Positions 29,545 through 39,348 of a stretch of 64,000 bases of DNA are shown here, piece after piece (the stretch's first letter is position 1; the number at the start of each line of letters is the position of its first letter). Source of the stretch: an uncultured Acidovorax sp. (GTDB lineage: Bacteria > Pseudomonadota > Gammaproteobacteria > Burkholderiales > Burkholderiaceae_C); assembly GCA_913774955.1 (NCBI GenBank), contig CAJYKV010000015.1, positions 62,001 to 126,000 on the forward strand, in the 5' to 3' direction. A program made the translations under genes and the position numbers. The notes under the pieces were generated by a model that was not told the origin of the DNA, searched no databases, and worked only from the letters and a program-made list of their open reading frames with translations.

Positions 29545-30966
29545 TCAGCCCTTGAGCGTCTGTTCCAGCACGTGCAGCTGCTGGTTCAGTTCGGTGAGCT
29601 GCTGGCGCTCGGCCGCGATCTTTCGCACCGCGTGCAGCACCGTCGTGTGGTCGCGCCCGCCGAACAGCTCGCCGATCTCGGGCAGGCTCTTCTGCGTGAG
29701 TTCCTTGGCGAGGTACATGGCGATCTGGCGCGGCCGGGCGATCGAGGCGGGGCGCTTCTTGCTGTACATGTCGGCCACCTTGATCTTGTAGTAGTCGGCG
29801 ACGGTCTTCTGGATGTTCTCCACGCTGATCTGCCGGTTCTGGATCGACAGCAGATCGCGCAGCGCCTCGCGGGCGAGCTGGATGGAGACTTCCTTCTGAT
29901 TGAAGCGCGAATAGGCCAGGATCTTGCGCAGCGCGCCTTCGAGCTCGCGCACGTTGGAGCGCACGTTCTTGGCGACGAAGAAGGCGACCTCCTCGGGCAT
30001 CTCGGCGCTCTCGGCGCGGGCCTTGTTGATCAGGATGGCCACGCGCATCTCGAGCTCGGGCGGCTCGATGGTGACGGTGAGGCCGGAGTCGAAGCGCGAG
30101 ACGAGCCGCTCGTGGATGTTCGCGAGGCCCTTCGGGTACGTGTCCGAGGTCATCACGATGTGGCTCTTCTTGGCCAGCAGCGCCTCGAAGGCGTTGAAGA
30201 ACTCCTCCTGCGTGCGGTCCTTGTTCGCGAAGAACTGCACATCGTCGATCAGCAGCAGATCGAGCGAGTGGTAGTGCGCCTTGAATTCGTCGAAGGTGCG
30301 TCGCTGGTAGGCCTTAACCACATCCGAGACGAACTGCTCGGCATGGATGTAGAGAACTTTCGCGTCGGGCTTGTCCTGCAGCAGGCGGTTGCCCACCGCA
30401 TGCACCAGGTGGGTCTTGCCCAGGCCCACGCCGCCGTAGATGAAGAGTGGGTTGTAGAGGTGCCCGGGCGAGCCCGCGACGTGCATCGCGGCGGAGCGCG
30501 CCATGCGGTTGGCCGTACCTTCCACCAGGGTCTCGAACGTGAGCGCCGGGTTGAGGCGCGAGCGGAACGGCACGGCCGTGGGCTCGTCCGACGGGGTGGC
30601 GCCGATGGGGGTTTCGGACGGGGCGGCCGGCTGGGGTGCAGCGGGACGGACCACCGTGCGGGCCACGGTTTCACGCTGAGCGAGCGCTAACTCCAGCGTG
30701 ACCGGCTGGCCGTACAGGCCCTCCAGCAGGGCGGTGATGCGGCCCGCGTACTGGGCGCGGATCCAGTCGAGCTTGAAGCGGTTGGCCACCAGCAGGGTGA
30801 CCTTGGAGAAATCGGGGGCGACCTGGGCGACGAGCGGCTTGATCCAGGTGTTGAACTGCTGCTCGGGCAGGTCTTGTGCGAGCTGTTCTGCGCAGGCCTG
30901 CCAGAGCCCCTGGCCGGGATCGGCGCCGGTGTCGAGGTCGGGGCTGCGGGAGGGTTCCTCGGTCAT
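29545..30966 (-). CDS. dnaA: Chromosomal replication initiator DnaA
   Basis: 473-residue AAA+ initiator that binds DnaA boxes and melts the origin. It has an N-terminal DnaB/partner-binding domain, a Pro/Thr-rich linker (about 95-130), Walker A (GGVGLGKTH), Walker B (LLIDDVQF), sensor motifs, and a C-terminal helix-turn-helix with the signature '[11 protein letters not shown]'. The promoter overlaps a perfect DnaA box and a one-mismatch box lies in the 5' leader. Gene polarity flips just upstream, at rpmH. Confidence 0.98.
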   Translation of the reverse strand: MTEEPSRSPDLDTGADPGQGLWQACAEQLAQDLPEQQFNTWIKPLVAQVAPDFSKVTLLVANRFKLDWIRAQYAGRITALLEGLYGQPVTLELALAQRETVARTVVRPAAPQPAAPSETPIGATPSDEPTAVPFRSRLNPALTFETLVEGTANRMARSAAMHVAGSPGHLYNPLFIYGGVGLGKTHLVHAVGNRLLQDKPDAKVLYIHAEQFVSDVVKAYQRRTFDEFKAHYHSLDLLLIDDVQFFANKDRTQEEFFNAFEALLAKKSHIVMTSDTYPKGLANIHERLVSRFDSGLTVTIEPPELEMRVAILINKARAESAEMPEEVAFFVAKNVRSNVRELEGALRKILAYSRFNQKEVSIQLAREALRDLLSIQNRQISVENIQKTVADYYKIKVADMYSKKRPASIARPRQIAMYLAKELTQKSLPEIGELFGGRDHTTVLHAVRKIAAERQQLTELNQQLHVLEQTLKG

Positions 30967-31014
30967 GAAGGCGGTTTTGTTGTTGTGGATAGGAGGAACG
31001 GATCAGGGCCTGGG

Positions 31015-31043
31015 ATTGTAGCTTTTCAAGGGGTTATCCACAA
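31015..31043 (-). promoter_or_regulatory. dnaA promoter overlapping a DnaA box
   Basis: Minus strand: TTGTGG (-35, 31043-31038), a 17-base spacer and TACAAT (-10, 31020-31015). The -35 shares its bases with the perfect DnaA box 31034-31042, so DnaA binding should block RNA polymerase. Confidence 0.65.
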
Positions 31044-31095
31044 GCTGCGAGGGGTGCTCCGGGGTCTGCTATAACCCGGCCATGCCGCCCGAGCA

Positions 31096-31124
31096 TTGCC
31101 ACGTGGCCCCAAGCCTGTGATAAT
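31096..31124 (+). promoter_or_regulatory. rpmH promoter
   Basis: TTGCCA (31096-31101), a 17-base spacer and an extended -10 TGT-GATAAT (-10 hexamer 31119-31124). This is a strong sigma-70-like promoter; initiation near 31131 gives a leader of about 160 bases before rpmH. Confidence 0.65.
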
Positions 31125-31290
31125 CGCCGGTTTCCCTGAATGCGTTCAGGGCGATGAAGCCCGGGCGGCTTCCTGGCCATGCGTGGCCGGGCGGCGCGTG
31201 CGGCTCGCGCGGTCCTTCGGTGGTCCGCGCAACGGGCGCGGCCGATCGCAGCCGTGCCTGCCAAACCCCAAGAACCTTCGAGGATCGATC

Positions 31291-31425
31291 ATGAAACGTA
31301 CCTACCAGCCTTCCAAGACGCGCCGTGCGCGCACCCACGGTTTCCTCGTGCGCATGAAGACGCGCGGCGGCCGTGCCGTCATCAACGCACGCCGCGCCAA
31401 GGGCCGCAAGCGCCTGGCCGTCTGA
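31291..31425 (+). CDS. rpmH: 50S ribosomal protein L34
   Basis: 44-residue, Arg/Lys-rich ribosomal protein beginning [18 protein letters not shown] and ending KGRKRLAV, identical in pattern to bacterial L34 proteins. It heads the rpmH-rnpA-yidD-yidC series, with rnpA 160 bases further on. Confidence 0.98.
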   Translation: MKRTYQPSKTRRARTHGFLVRMKTRGGRAVINARRAKGRKRLAV

Positions 31426-31588
31426 TACGGCTCCCCGACCGGAGGGCGCGCTGCATTGCGACGCCCTGCCATCCGGCCGCGCCACGGCACCGCCTGTGGA
31501 TCGCATCCGGCGGGCCCTCGCTTGCCGGTCGCGGTTCCGTATGAGGCCGCCGCGGTGTCCGGCCCGGTCCTCCGGGAGTGGTGGTTCC

Positions 31589-32152
31589 ATGCATCGGCTC
31601 AAGACCCGCCCGCAGTTCCAGGCCGCCATGGCCGGGGGAACCGTTTCCCGGACGGCGCACTTCGCGCTGCACCGCCTGCGCCTCGGCGCGGGTGCGTCCG
31701 CCAGCCCTGCTGCCGCCGCCACGCCCGACACCCGACCCCCGGGGCCCGGTGCCCTGCCTCCACCGCAGGGCCCGCAGGCCCTTTTCGTCGTTCCCGGTTC
31801 CGGCGAGGCTGCCGGCGAACCCTGGCTGGGCGCGATGGTGCCCAAGCGCTGGGCGCGCCGCGCGGTGACGCGCAACACCATCAAGCGGCAGATCTACGCG
31901 GTGGCCCCCGGCTTCGCCGCGGAGCTCGGCACGGCCGCCCACGTGGTGCGCCTGCGCGCCGGATTCGACCGCAAGCAGTTCCCGAGCGCCACCTCCGACG
32001 CGCTCCGGCAGGCCGTGCGCGCCGAGCTGCTGCAGCTCTTCGCGCAGGCCGTGCGCCGGCCCGGAGGCCACAAGCCCCCGGCGGCGAAGGCCGCTGCAGA
32101 GGCCGACGCGCCCGCTGCGGCGCTGCCCCTCGCGGAAGCGGCCCGTCCGTGA
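31589..32152 (+). CDS. rnpA: Ribonuclease P protein component
   Basis: Protein subunit of RNase P, which trims tRNA 5' leaders. At 187 residues it is much longer than the usual 110-130. The N-terminal 'RLKTRPQFQAAM' and the RNA-binding 'RRAVTRNTIKRQIY' helix are recognisable. A Pro/Gly/Ala-rich insertion of about 40 residues (about 35-70) and an Ala-rich C-terminal tail account for the extra length. ATG 31589 starts the conserved part; the frame is open further upstream but lacks similarity. The stop overlaps the yidD start (TGATG). Confidence 0.9.
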   Translation: MHRLKTRPQFQAAMAGGTVSRTAHFALHRLRLGAGASASPAAAATPDTRPPGPGALPPPQGPQALFVVPGSGEAAGEPWLGAMVPKRWARRAVTRNTIKRQIYAVAPGFAAELGTAAHVVRLRAGFDRKQFPSATSDALRQAVRAELLQLFAQAVRRPGGHKPPAAKAAAEADAPAAALPLAEAARP

Positions 32153-32469
32153 TGCGCGCGCTGCTCATGGCGCTGGTGCGCGGCTACCGTTTCTTCCTGA
32201 GCCCCTGGCTCGGGGCATCCTGCCGTTTCGAGCCCACCTGCTCCGCCTATGCGCTGCAGGCGCTGGAGCGGCATGGCGCCGCGGCCGGCAGCTACCTCAC
32301 CGTGCGGCGGATCGCCCGCTGCCATCCCTGGTGCGACGGCGGCCACGATCCGGTGCCCGCCGAGGCGCCGCGCGCGATGCGGATGTTCTCGCGGCTGACA
32401 TCCCGGCCCCCGGAGGCCTCCTCCGTGGCCGGGACTCCCACCCCTTCCTCTCCAAAGAAGTCTTCATGA
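32152..32469 (+). CDS. yidD: Membrane protein insertion efficiency factor YidD
   Basis: 105-residue small membrane-associated protein assisting YidC. It shows the family core 'YRFFLSPWLGASCRFEPTCSAYALQALERHG' in parts, followed by 'RRIARCHPWCDGGHDPVP'. The conserved cysteines are present. It overlaps rnpA by one base and yidC by four (ATGA), so the three are translationally coupled. Confidence 0.93.
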   Translation: MRALLMALVRGYRFFLSPWLGASCRFEPTCSAYALQALERHGAAAGSYLTVRRIARCHPWCDGGHDPVPAEAPRAMRMFSRLTSRPPEASSVAGTPTPSSPKKSS

Positions 32470-34169
32470 ACGACATTCGCCGTACCATCCTGTGGGTGAT
32501 ATTTGGCTTTTCCATGGTTCTGCTGTGGGACAAGTGGCAAGTGCACAACGGCCACAAGGCCACGTTCTTCCCGTCGCCCGAGCCGGTGGCCACGGCGCCC
32601 GCCGCCGCCGGCGGCGCGAGCGCCCCGGGCAGCGTGCCCGCGCCCGGCGCCGCGCCCGCGGCCGGTGCGCAGCAGGTGCCGGGCGGCGCAGTGCCCGCAC
32701 CCGTGGCCGCCACCAGCGCGCCGCGCGAGCGCGTCACCGTCACCACCGACGTGCTGCGCGTCACCTTCGACAGCGAAGGCGGCACGGTCACGCACGGCGA
32801 TCTGCTGGGCTACCCCGACATGGCCGACAAGTCGCGCCCGTTCACGCTGCTGGACGACAGCACGCAGCGCGTCTACGTGGCGCAGACGGGCCTGATCGGC
32901 GGCGCGAACTACCCCACGCACAAGACGCCGATGACCGTGGTGCCGGGCAACCGCACGCTGCAGGACGGCCAGAACGACATCAGCATCCGCTTCGAGTCGC
33001 CCGACCTCGGCGGCGTGAAGCTGGTCAAGACCTGGACGCTCAAGCGCGGTGCCTACGACATCGCGGTGAAGCACGAAGTGGTGAACACCGGCACCGCCCC
33101 GGTCTCGCCCCAGCTCTACATGCAGCTCGTGCGCGACGGCAACAAGCCGCCCGGAGAGTCGTCGTTCTACTCCACCTTCACCGGCCCGGCGATCTACACC
33201 GAGGCCAAGAAGTACCACAAGGTCGACTTCAAGGACATCGAGAGCGGCAAGGCCGAGATCGACAAGTCGTCGCCCAACGGCTACGTGGCCATGGTGCAGC
33301 ACTATTTCGCCACGGCCTGGCTGCTGGGCGACGGCATCCAGCGCGAGATGTTCGTGCGCAAGGTGGACGCCAACCTCTACGCGGTGGGCATGATCACCTC
33401 GCTGGGCGAGATCGCTCCCGGCCAGACCAAGGCGCTGGATTCGCGCCTGTTCGCGGGCCCGCAGATCGAGACCATGATGGAGAAGCTGACGCCCGGCCTG
33501 GAACTGGTGAAGGACTACGGCTGGCTGACCATCCTGTCCAAGCCGCTCTACTGGCTGCTCGACCAGCTCCACAAGATCCTGAACAACTGGGGCTGGTCGA
33601 TCGTGGCGCTGGTGCTGCTGCTCAAGATCGCGTTCTACTGGCTCAACGCCAAGGCGTACGCCTCGATGGCCAAGATGAAGGCCATCAACCCCAAGATCAT
33701 GGAGATGCGCGAGCGCCTGAAGGACAAGCCGCAGCAGATGCAGCAGGAGATGATGCGCATCTACCGCGAGGAGAAGGTCAACCCGATGGGCGGCTGCTTC
33801 CCCATCATGATCCAGATCCCCGTGTTCATCGCGCTCTACTGGGTGCTGCTGTCGAGCGTGGAGATGCGCAACGCGCCCTGGATCGGCTGGATCCGCGATC
33901 TCTCTTCGCCCGACCCGTTCTTCATCCTGCCCCTGCTGATGACGGCCAGCTCGCTGCTGCAGACCGCTCTCAACCCCGCACCGCCGGACCCGATGCAGGC
34001 CAAGATGATGTGGTTCATGCCGCTGATCTTCAGCGTGATGTTCTTCTTCTTCCCGGCCGGCCTGGTGCTGTACTGGCTGACGAACAACATCCTGTCGATC
34101 GCTCAGCAGTGGATCATCAATAAGCGGATGGGCGTCCCCCCGCAGTTCAACTTGCCGAAGTTCCGCTGA
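32466..34169 (+). CDS. yidC: Membrane protein insertase YidC
   Basis: 567-residue inner-membrane insertase of the Oxa1/Alb3 family. An N-terminal membrane anchor (about 5-22) precedes an Ala/Pro/Gly-rich linker, the large periplasmic domain of Gram-negative YidC (about 90-345) and five C-terminal membrane segments with 'NPMGGCFPIMIQIPVFIALYW'-type core sequence. The TGA stop codon overlaps the end of a 94-bp repeat element. It is followed by a hairpin terminator at 34323. Confidence 0.97.
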   Translation: MNDIRRTILWVIFGFSMVLLWDKWQVHNGHKATFFPSPEPVATAPAAAGGASAPGSVPAPGAAPAAGAQQVPGGAVPAPVAATSAPRERVTVTTDVLRVTFDSEGGTVTHGDLLGYPDMADKSRPFTLLDDSTQRVYVAQTGLIGGANYPTHKTPMTVVPGNRTLQDGQNDISIRFESPDLGGVKLVKTWTLKRGAYDIAVKHEVVNTGTAPVSPQLYMQLVRDGNKPPGESSFYSTFTGPAIYTEAKKYHKVDFKDIESGKAEIDKSSPNGYVAMVQHYFATAWLLGDGIQREMFVRKVDANLYAVGMITSLGEIAPGQTKALDSRLFAGPQIETMMEKLTPGLELVKDYGWLTILSKPLYWLLDQLHKILNNWGWSIVALVLLLKIAFYWLNAKAYASMAKMKAINPKIMEMRERLKDKPQQMQQEMMRIYREEKVNPMGGCFPIMIQIPVFIALYWVLLSSVEMRNAPWIGWIRDLSSPDPFFILPLLMTASSLLQTALNPAPPDPMQAKMMWFMPLIFSVMFFFFPAGLVLYWLTNNILSIAQQWIINKRMGVPPQFNLPKFR

Positions 34170-34262
34170 CACGAGCCTTCTGACGTCGTTGCCGCATCTT
34201 GTCGTACGGCTTGTACTGCCTGCGATGCGGCGCCTCGCCAGAACCGCTTCGCTGGCTCGTGT
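34169..34262 (+). repeat. Interspersed 3'-end repeat element, copy 1
   Basis: A 94-bp element starting in the yidC stop codon, bounded by a perfect 9-bp inverted repeat (ACACGAGCC 34169-34177 with GGCTCGTGT 34254-34262). Its interior is nearly identical to the reverse complement of 39235-39348. Shared landmarks include TCTTGTCGTAC, TGCGATGCGGCGCC and CCAGAACCGCTTCGCTGG. No coding function is apparent. Confidence 0.75.
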
Positions 34263-34322
34263 GACACGAGTGCTCCAGGATGGTGCGCCGCCCGCGCGGC
34301 ACGCCATCCGGGCAATCCCCAA

Positions 34323-34350
34323 CGGCCGCCCTCGGGCGGCCGCTGTCTTT
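34323..34350 (+). terminator. Probable terminator downstream of yidC
   Basis: Perfect 9-bp GC stem (CGGCCGCCC 34323-34331 with GGGCGGCCG 34334-34342) and a short loop, followed by CTGTCTTTT, a weak T-tract. Confidence 0.6.
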
Positions 34351-34416
34351 TCGGTACGTTCATTGCTAGGCTCTCCGGTTCCTGACTGAACCCTTTTTCC
34401 CCTGGAGGCTTGGCCG

Positions 34417-36003
34417 ATGAAGCAGCGTTTGAAATTTTCCCTGGGCGTGGTGGCTGTCGCCGCGTTCATGGCCGCCGGTTCCGCCCACGCGGCCACCCTG
34501 CGATGGGCCGGCGCGAACGACATCCTGACGGTGGACCCGCACGCGCAGAACCACCAGACCACGCACGCTTTCCTGCAGCAGGTGTACGAGAGCCTAGTGC
34601 GCTACGACAAGACCTACCAGATCGAACCGGCCCTGGCGACCAAGTGGACGCAGGTTTCGCCCACGCAGGTGCGCTTCGAGCTGCGCAAAGGCGTCAAATT
34701 CCACGACGGCGCGCCGTTCACGGCCGATGACGTGGTGTTCTCGCTCACGCGTGCGATGACGCCGCCCTCGAACATGCAGTCGTCGGTGCAGAGCGTGAAG
34801 GAGGTCAGAAAGGTGGACGACTTCACCGTCGACCTGATCCTCAAGGGCCCGAGCCCGGTGCTGCTGCGCGAGCTGACCGAAGCGCGCATCATGAACAAGG
34901 CCTGGGCCGAGAAGAACAACTCGACCAAGGCGCAGGACTATGCGGGCAAGGAAGAGAACTTCGCCTCGCGCAACGCCAACGGTACCGGTCCCTTCATCCT
35001 GGTGGGCTGGCAGCCCGACGTGAAGGTCACGATGAAGAAGAACCCGGCCTGGTGGGACAAGCCGACGGGCAACATCGACGAGGTGGTGTTCACGCCGATC
35101 AAGTCGGCCGCCACGCGTTCGGCCGCGCTCATCTCCGGCCAGGTGGACTTCGTGCCCGATCCGCCGCCGCAGGATCTGGCGCGCATGAAGGCCAGCCCCG
35201 ACATCAAGCTGATTGAAGGCGCCGAGAACCGCACCATCTACCTGGGCCTGGACCAGTTCCGCGACGAGCTGCCCGGCGCCGGCACGCCGGGCAAGAACCC
35301 GCTCAAGGACAAGCGCGTGCGCCAGGCGCTCTACCAGGCGATCGATTCCGCGACCATCCACAGCCGCACGATGCGCAACCTCTCGGTGCCGACCGGCACC
35401 ATGGTGGCGCCGATGGTGCACGGCTGGAGCAAGAGCCTGGAAGAGCGTGCCTCCAAGTACGACGTCGAGGCCGCGAAGAAGCTGCTGTCCGATGCCGGCT
35501 ACCCCAACGGCTTCTCGATCAAGCTCGACTGCCCGAACGACCGCTACGTGAACGACGAGGCGATCTGCCAGGCCGTGACGGCCATGTGGACGCGCATCGG
35601 CGTGAAGACCACGCTGCAGACGGCACCGATGTCGCAGTTCGTCACGCGCGTGATGAACAGCGACGTGAACGCCTACCTGTTCGGCTGGGGCGTGGCCACG
35701 TTCGATGCGCTCTATTCGCTCGATTCGCTGATGTCCACCAAGGACGGCAAGACGGCCGCGGGCGTCTACAACGGCGGCCGCTTCAGCGACGCCAAGCTCG
35801 ACGGCATGATCGGCCAGATCAAGGTGGAGATGGACCCGGCCAAGCGCGATGCGCTGATCGCCGATGCGCTGAAGCTGGTCAAGGACGAGTACTACTACCT
35901 GCCGATGCACCACCAGATCCGCCCCTGGGCGATGCGCAAGGGCGTGGAGACGCAGCACCGCGCGGACGACCGCCCGATGCCCACCTGGACCACCATCAAG
36001 TAA
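34417..36003 (+). CDS. ABC transporter substrate-binding protein, peptide/oligopeptide (SBP_bac_5) type
   Basis: 528-residue periplasmic binding protein. Signal peptide is about 1-25 (cleavage after Ala-His-Ala). The mature start 'ATLRWAGANDILTVDPHAQN' and the later 'LRKGVKFHDGAPFTADDVVFSL' are diagnostic of the DppA/OppA family. Strong ribosome binding site GGAGG 9 bases upstream. No permease or ATPase genes lie alongside, so it is an orphan component that must work with a transporter elsewhere. The ligand cannot be inferred beyond peptide-like. Confidence 0.92.
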   Translation: MKQRLKFSLGVVAVAAFMAAGSAHAATLRWAGANDILTVDPHAQNHQTTHAFLQQVYESLVRYDKTYQIEPALATKWTQVSPTQVRFELRKGVKFHDGAPFTADDVVFSLTRAMTPPSNMQSSVQSVKEVRKVDDFTVDLILKGPSPVLLRELTEARIMNKAWAEKNNSTKAQDYAGKEENFASRNANGTGPFILVGWQPDVKVTMKKNPAWWDKPTGNIDEVVFTPIKSAATRSAALISGQVDFVPDPPPQDLARMKASPDIKLIEGAENRTIYLGLDQFRDELPGAGTPGKNPLKDKRVRQALYQAIDSATIHSRTMRNLSVPTGTMVAPMVHGWSKSLEERASKYDVEAAKKLLSDAGYPNGFSIKLDCPNDRYVNDEAICQAVTAMWTRIGVKTTLQTAPMSQFVTRVMNSDVNAYLFGWGVATFDALYSLDSLMSTKDGKTAAGVYNGGRFSDAKLDGMIGQIKVEMDPAKRDALIADALKLVKDEYYYLPMHHQIRPWAMRKGVETQHRADDRPMPTWTTIK

Positions 36004-36021
36004 GCCGGGCCGGCGGGCCGC

Positions 36022-36050
36022 GGAAGGCGCGCTTATCATGCGCGCCTTCC
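36022..36050. promoter_or_regulatory. Perfect 11-bp inverted repeat between the SBP gene and mnmE
   Basis: GGAAGGCGCGC (36022-36032) and GCGCGCCTTCC (36040-36050) flank TTATCAT. It lies 19 bases after the SBP stop and 38 before the mnmE start. No T-tract follows, so it may be a Rho-assisted terminator, or an operator around a -10-like TATCAT for mnmE. Confidence 0.55.
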
Positions 36051-36087
36051 CCTCTCATCCCATGCCGCCGCCGCGGCCGTCCCGCCC

Positions 36088-37554
36088 ATGCTGCCCCGCC
36101 ACACCGATCCCATCGCCGCCATCGCCACCGCACCGGGGCGGGGCGCCGTGGGCATCGTGCGCGTGTCGGGCCGGGGTGTGGGGCCGCTGGTGGAGGCGCT
36201 CTGCGGGCGCGCGCTGCGCCCGCGCGAGGCCACCTACCTGCCGTTCCGCGATGCCGCGGGGCAGTCCATCGATCAGGGACTGGCGCTGTACTTTCCCGCG
36301 CCGCACAGCTACACGGGCGAGGACGTGCTGGAACTGCAGGCGCACGGCGGGCCCGTGGTGCTGCAGTTGCTGCTGGCCCGCTGCCTGCAGGCCGCCGCCG
36401 AGGCGGATGCGGCCACCGGCCGGGCGCGCCTGCCCGGCCTGCGGCTGGCGCGGCCCGGCGAGTTCACCGAGCGTGCGTTCCTGAACGACAAGATCGATCT
36501 CGCCCAGGCCGAGGCGATCGCCGACCTGATCGACGCCAGCACCGAGGCCGCGGCGCGCAGTGCCAGCCGCTCGCTGGCGGGCGCCTTCTCCGACGAGATC
36601 CACCGCCTGCGCGACGCGCTGGTGCACCTGCGCATGCTGGTGGAGGCCACGCTCGACTTCCCCGAGGAAGAGATCGATTTCCTGCGCAAGGCCGATGCCC
36701 ATGGCCAGCTGGCGGCGCTGCAGCGCACGCTGGCGGAGGTGATGGGCCGCACGCGCCAGGGCGCGCTGCTGCGCGAGGGCATCAAGGTGGTGATCGCGGG
36801 CCAGCCCAACGCGGGCAAGAGTTCGCTGCTGAACGCCCTGGCGGGCGCGGAGCTGGCCATCGTCACGCCGATCGCCGGCACCACGCGCGACAAGGTGCAG
36901 CAGACCATCCAGATCGAGGGCGTGCCGCTGCACGTGATCGATACCGCCGGCCTGCGCGAGAGCGACGACGAGGTCGAGCGCATCGGCATCGAGCGCGCCT
37001 GGCAGGAGATCGCGGCCGCCGATGCGGTGCTGTTCCTGCACGATCTCACGCGCGCGGGCGAGAGCGGCCACGACGCGGCCGACGCGGCGATCGCGGAACG
37101 GCTCGCGCACAAGGTGCCGGAGGCGGTGCCCGTGATCGACGTGTGGAACAAGAGCGACCGTGCCCCGGGCATGGATGTGGACGGAGGCGGGAACGGCGGT
37201 GCCGCGGCGGTGCCCGGGACGCCGGCCGCCACCCGCGCCGGCACCGCCGTGCGCCTGTCCGCACGCACCGGCGACGGGCTGGACGCCCTGCGCCGCGTGC
37301 TGCTGGACATCGCCGGCTGGCAGTCCGCCGCGGAGGGCATCTATACGGCCCGCGCGCGCCACGTCGAGGCGCTGCAGGCGGTGGATGCGCACCTGATGGA
37401 GGCGGCCGCGCAGCTGGCGGCCGAAGGACCGGCGCTGGACCTGCTGGCCGAGGAGCTGCGCCTCGCGCAGCAGGCGCTGAACGCCATCACCGGCGAATTC
37501 ACGTCCGACGACCTGCTGGGCGTGATCTTCTCGAGCTTCTGCATCGGAAAGTAG
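36088..37554 (+). CDS. mnmE: tRNA modification GTPase MnmE
   Basis: 488-residue GTPase that with MnmG forms the 5-carboxymethylaminomethyl group on wobble U34. The N-terminal folate-binding domain is followed by a helical domain, a G domain ([32 protein letters not shown]) and the C-terminal Cys-Ile-Gly-Lys. A Gly/Ala-rich insertion of about 25 residues lies between NKSD and the switch-proximal '[12 protein letters not shown]'. mnmG is not in the window. Confidence 0.96.
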   Translation: MLPRHTDPIAAIATAPGRGAVGIVRVSGRGVGPLVEALCGRALRPREATYLPFRDAAGQSIDQGLALYFPAPHSYTGEDVLELQAHGGPVVLQLLLARCLQAAAEADAATGRARLPGLRLARPGEFTERAFLNDKIDLAQAEAIADLIDASTEAAARSASRSLAGAFSDEIHRLRDALVHLRMLVEATLDFPEEEIDFLRKADAHGQLAALQRTLAEVMGRTRQGALLREGIKVVIAGQPNAGKSSLLNALAGAELAIVTPIAGTTRDKVQQTIQIEGVPLHVIDTAGLRESDDEVERIGIERAWQEIAAADAVLFLHDLTRAGESGHDAADAAIAERLAHKVPEAVPVIDVWNKSDRAPGMDVDGGGNGGAAAVPGTPAATRAGTAVRLSARTGDGLDALRRVLLDIAGWQSAAEGIYTARARHVEALQAVDAHLMEAAAQLAAEGPALDLLAEELRLAQQALNAITGEFTSDDLLGVIFSSFCIGK

Positions 37555-37662
37555 CGGCCCCGCCAGCGGTGGGGGGGCGGCATTCCGGCAGGCGGGGCGC
37601 GGTTGTAAAAAACGTAAGGCCGCCTTGTGCGTACCGCCCTGCGCGGCTACCGTGCCGCCACC

Positions 37663-38172
37663 ATGAATGCCGTGCTGCCCGTCACCCCCACGTCCTCTTC
37701 CGCCGCCCGGGCGGATCTCGGCGGCCTCGCGCAGGCCGTGTCCCAGTCCGTGGCGGAAGACGGCCTGCTGAACCCGTTCACGCCCGAGCAGTGGGAGCTG
37801 CTGGCGGGCTACCTGCTGCCCATGCAGGTGGAGGCGGGCCACACGCTGTTCGCCCAGGGCGTGCAGGACCGCACGCTGTACTTCATCGAAAGCGGCAGCT
37901 GCAGTGTGCATTACGAGGACGAGAAGGGCCGGCTGCGGCTCGCCATCGTCGGCGCGGGATCGGTGGTGGGTGAGGGCGCGTTCTTCTCGCACCGTCCCCG
38001 TAGCGCCACGGTGCAGGCCGGTGCGCCTTCCCGGCTCTGGACGCTGACGGCGCTGCGGTTTTCGGAGCTGTCGAATCGCCAGCCGGCGGTGGCGCTGGCG
38101 CTGTCCATGGCGGCGGGGTCGGTGCTGGCGCGCCGCCTGGGCAACCGCCGTCGGCGTGTTGCGGCAACCTGA
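37663..38172 (+). CDS. Cyclic-nucleotide-binding domain protein without HTH
   Basis: 169 residues containing one cNMP-binding beta-roll (about 55-150; 'LFAQGVQDRTLYFIESGSCSVHYED', 'VGEGAFFSHRPRSATVQAG'). The usual Crp/Fnr DNA-binding helix-turn-helix is missing, and the protein ends after the dimer helix with a basic Arg tail. It may be a sensor or anchoring protein rather than a transcription factor. ATG 37663 is used; an upstream GTG frame at 37627 is less likely. Start codon and stop are well placed and no frameshift was seen. Confidence 0.8.
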   Translation: MNAVLPVTPTSSSAARADLGGLAQAVSQSVAEDGLLNPFTPEQWELLAGYLLPMQVEAGHTLFAQGVQDRTLYFIESGSCSVHYEDEKGRLRLAIVGAGSVVGEGAFFSHRPRSATVQAGAPSRLWTLTALRFSELSNRQPAVALALSMAAGSVLARRLGNRRRRVAAT

Positions 38173-38287
38173 CACCGACTCGACAGTCGGCAGAGATGCG
38201 CAGGCCTTCGGGGGTGGGAGGCGGGCAGCGTGGAAAGCCACGGCTACACTGCCGGCATCCGCCCGCACCATCGCAAGAAGGCCCCGC

Positions 38288-39217
<930 letters not shown>

Positions 39218-39234
39218 TCGGCCGGCCCGCGTTC

Positions 39235-39348
39235 AGAGCGGCTCACACCGCCCAGCGAAGCGGTTCTGGCTAGGCGCCGCATCGCAGACAGTACGAGTAG
39301 TACGACAAGATGTGGCAACGACGCCAGAAGGGTCGTGTTAGCCGCTCT
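39235..39348 (-). repeat. Interspersed 3'-end repeat element, copy 2
   Basis: A 114-bp element in the opposite orientation to copy 1, with 14-bp terminal inverted repeats carrying one mismatch (39235-39248 and 39335-39348). It begins at the last base of the flavoreductase stop codon, just as copy 1 begins in the yidC stop codon, in the same orientation relative to the gene. It sits between two convergent genes. Confidence 0.75.

Larger units (their letters stand above)
30967..31290. other. dnaA-rpmH intergenic region
   Basis: 324 bp separating divergent dnaA and rpmH. It holds a perfect DnaA box (TTATCCACA, 31034-31042), a one-mismatch box (30984-30992, minus orientation) and promoters for both genes. 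No DnaA-trio run or strong AT-rich unwinding tract was seen here, unlike the 0.9-1.7 kb region. In many betaproteobacteria this junction is called the origin, and gene polarity supports it, so it remains the competing candidate. Confidence 0.6.
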
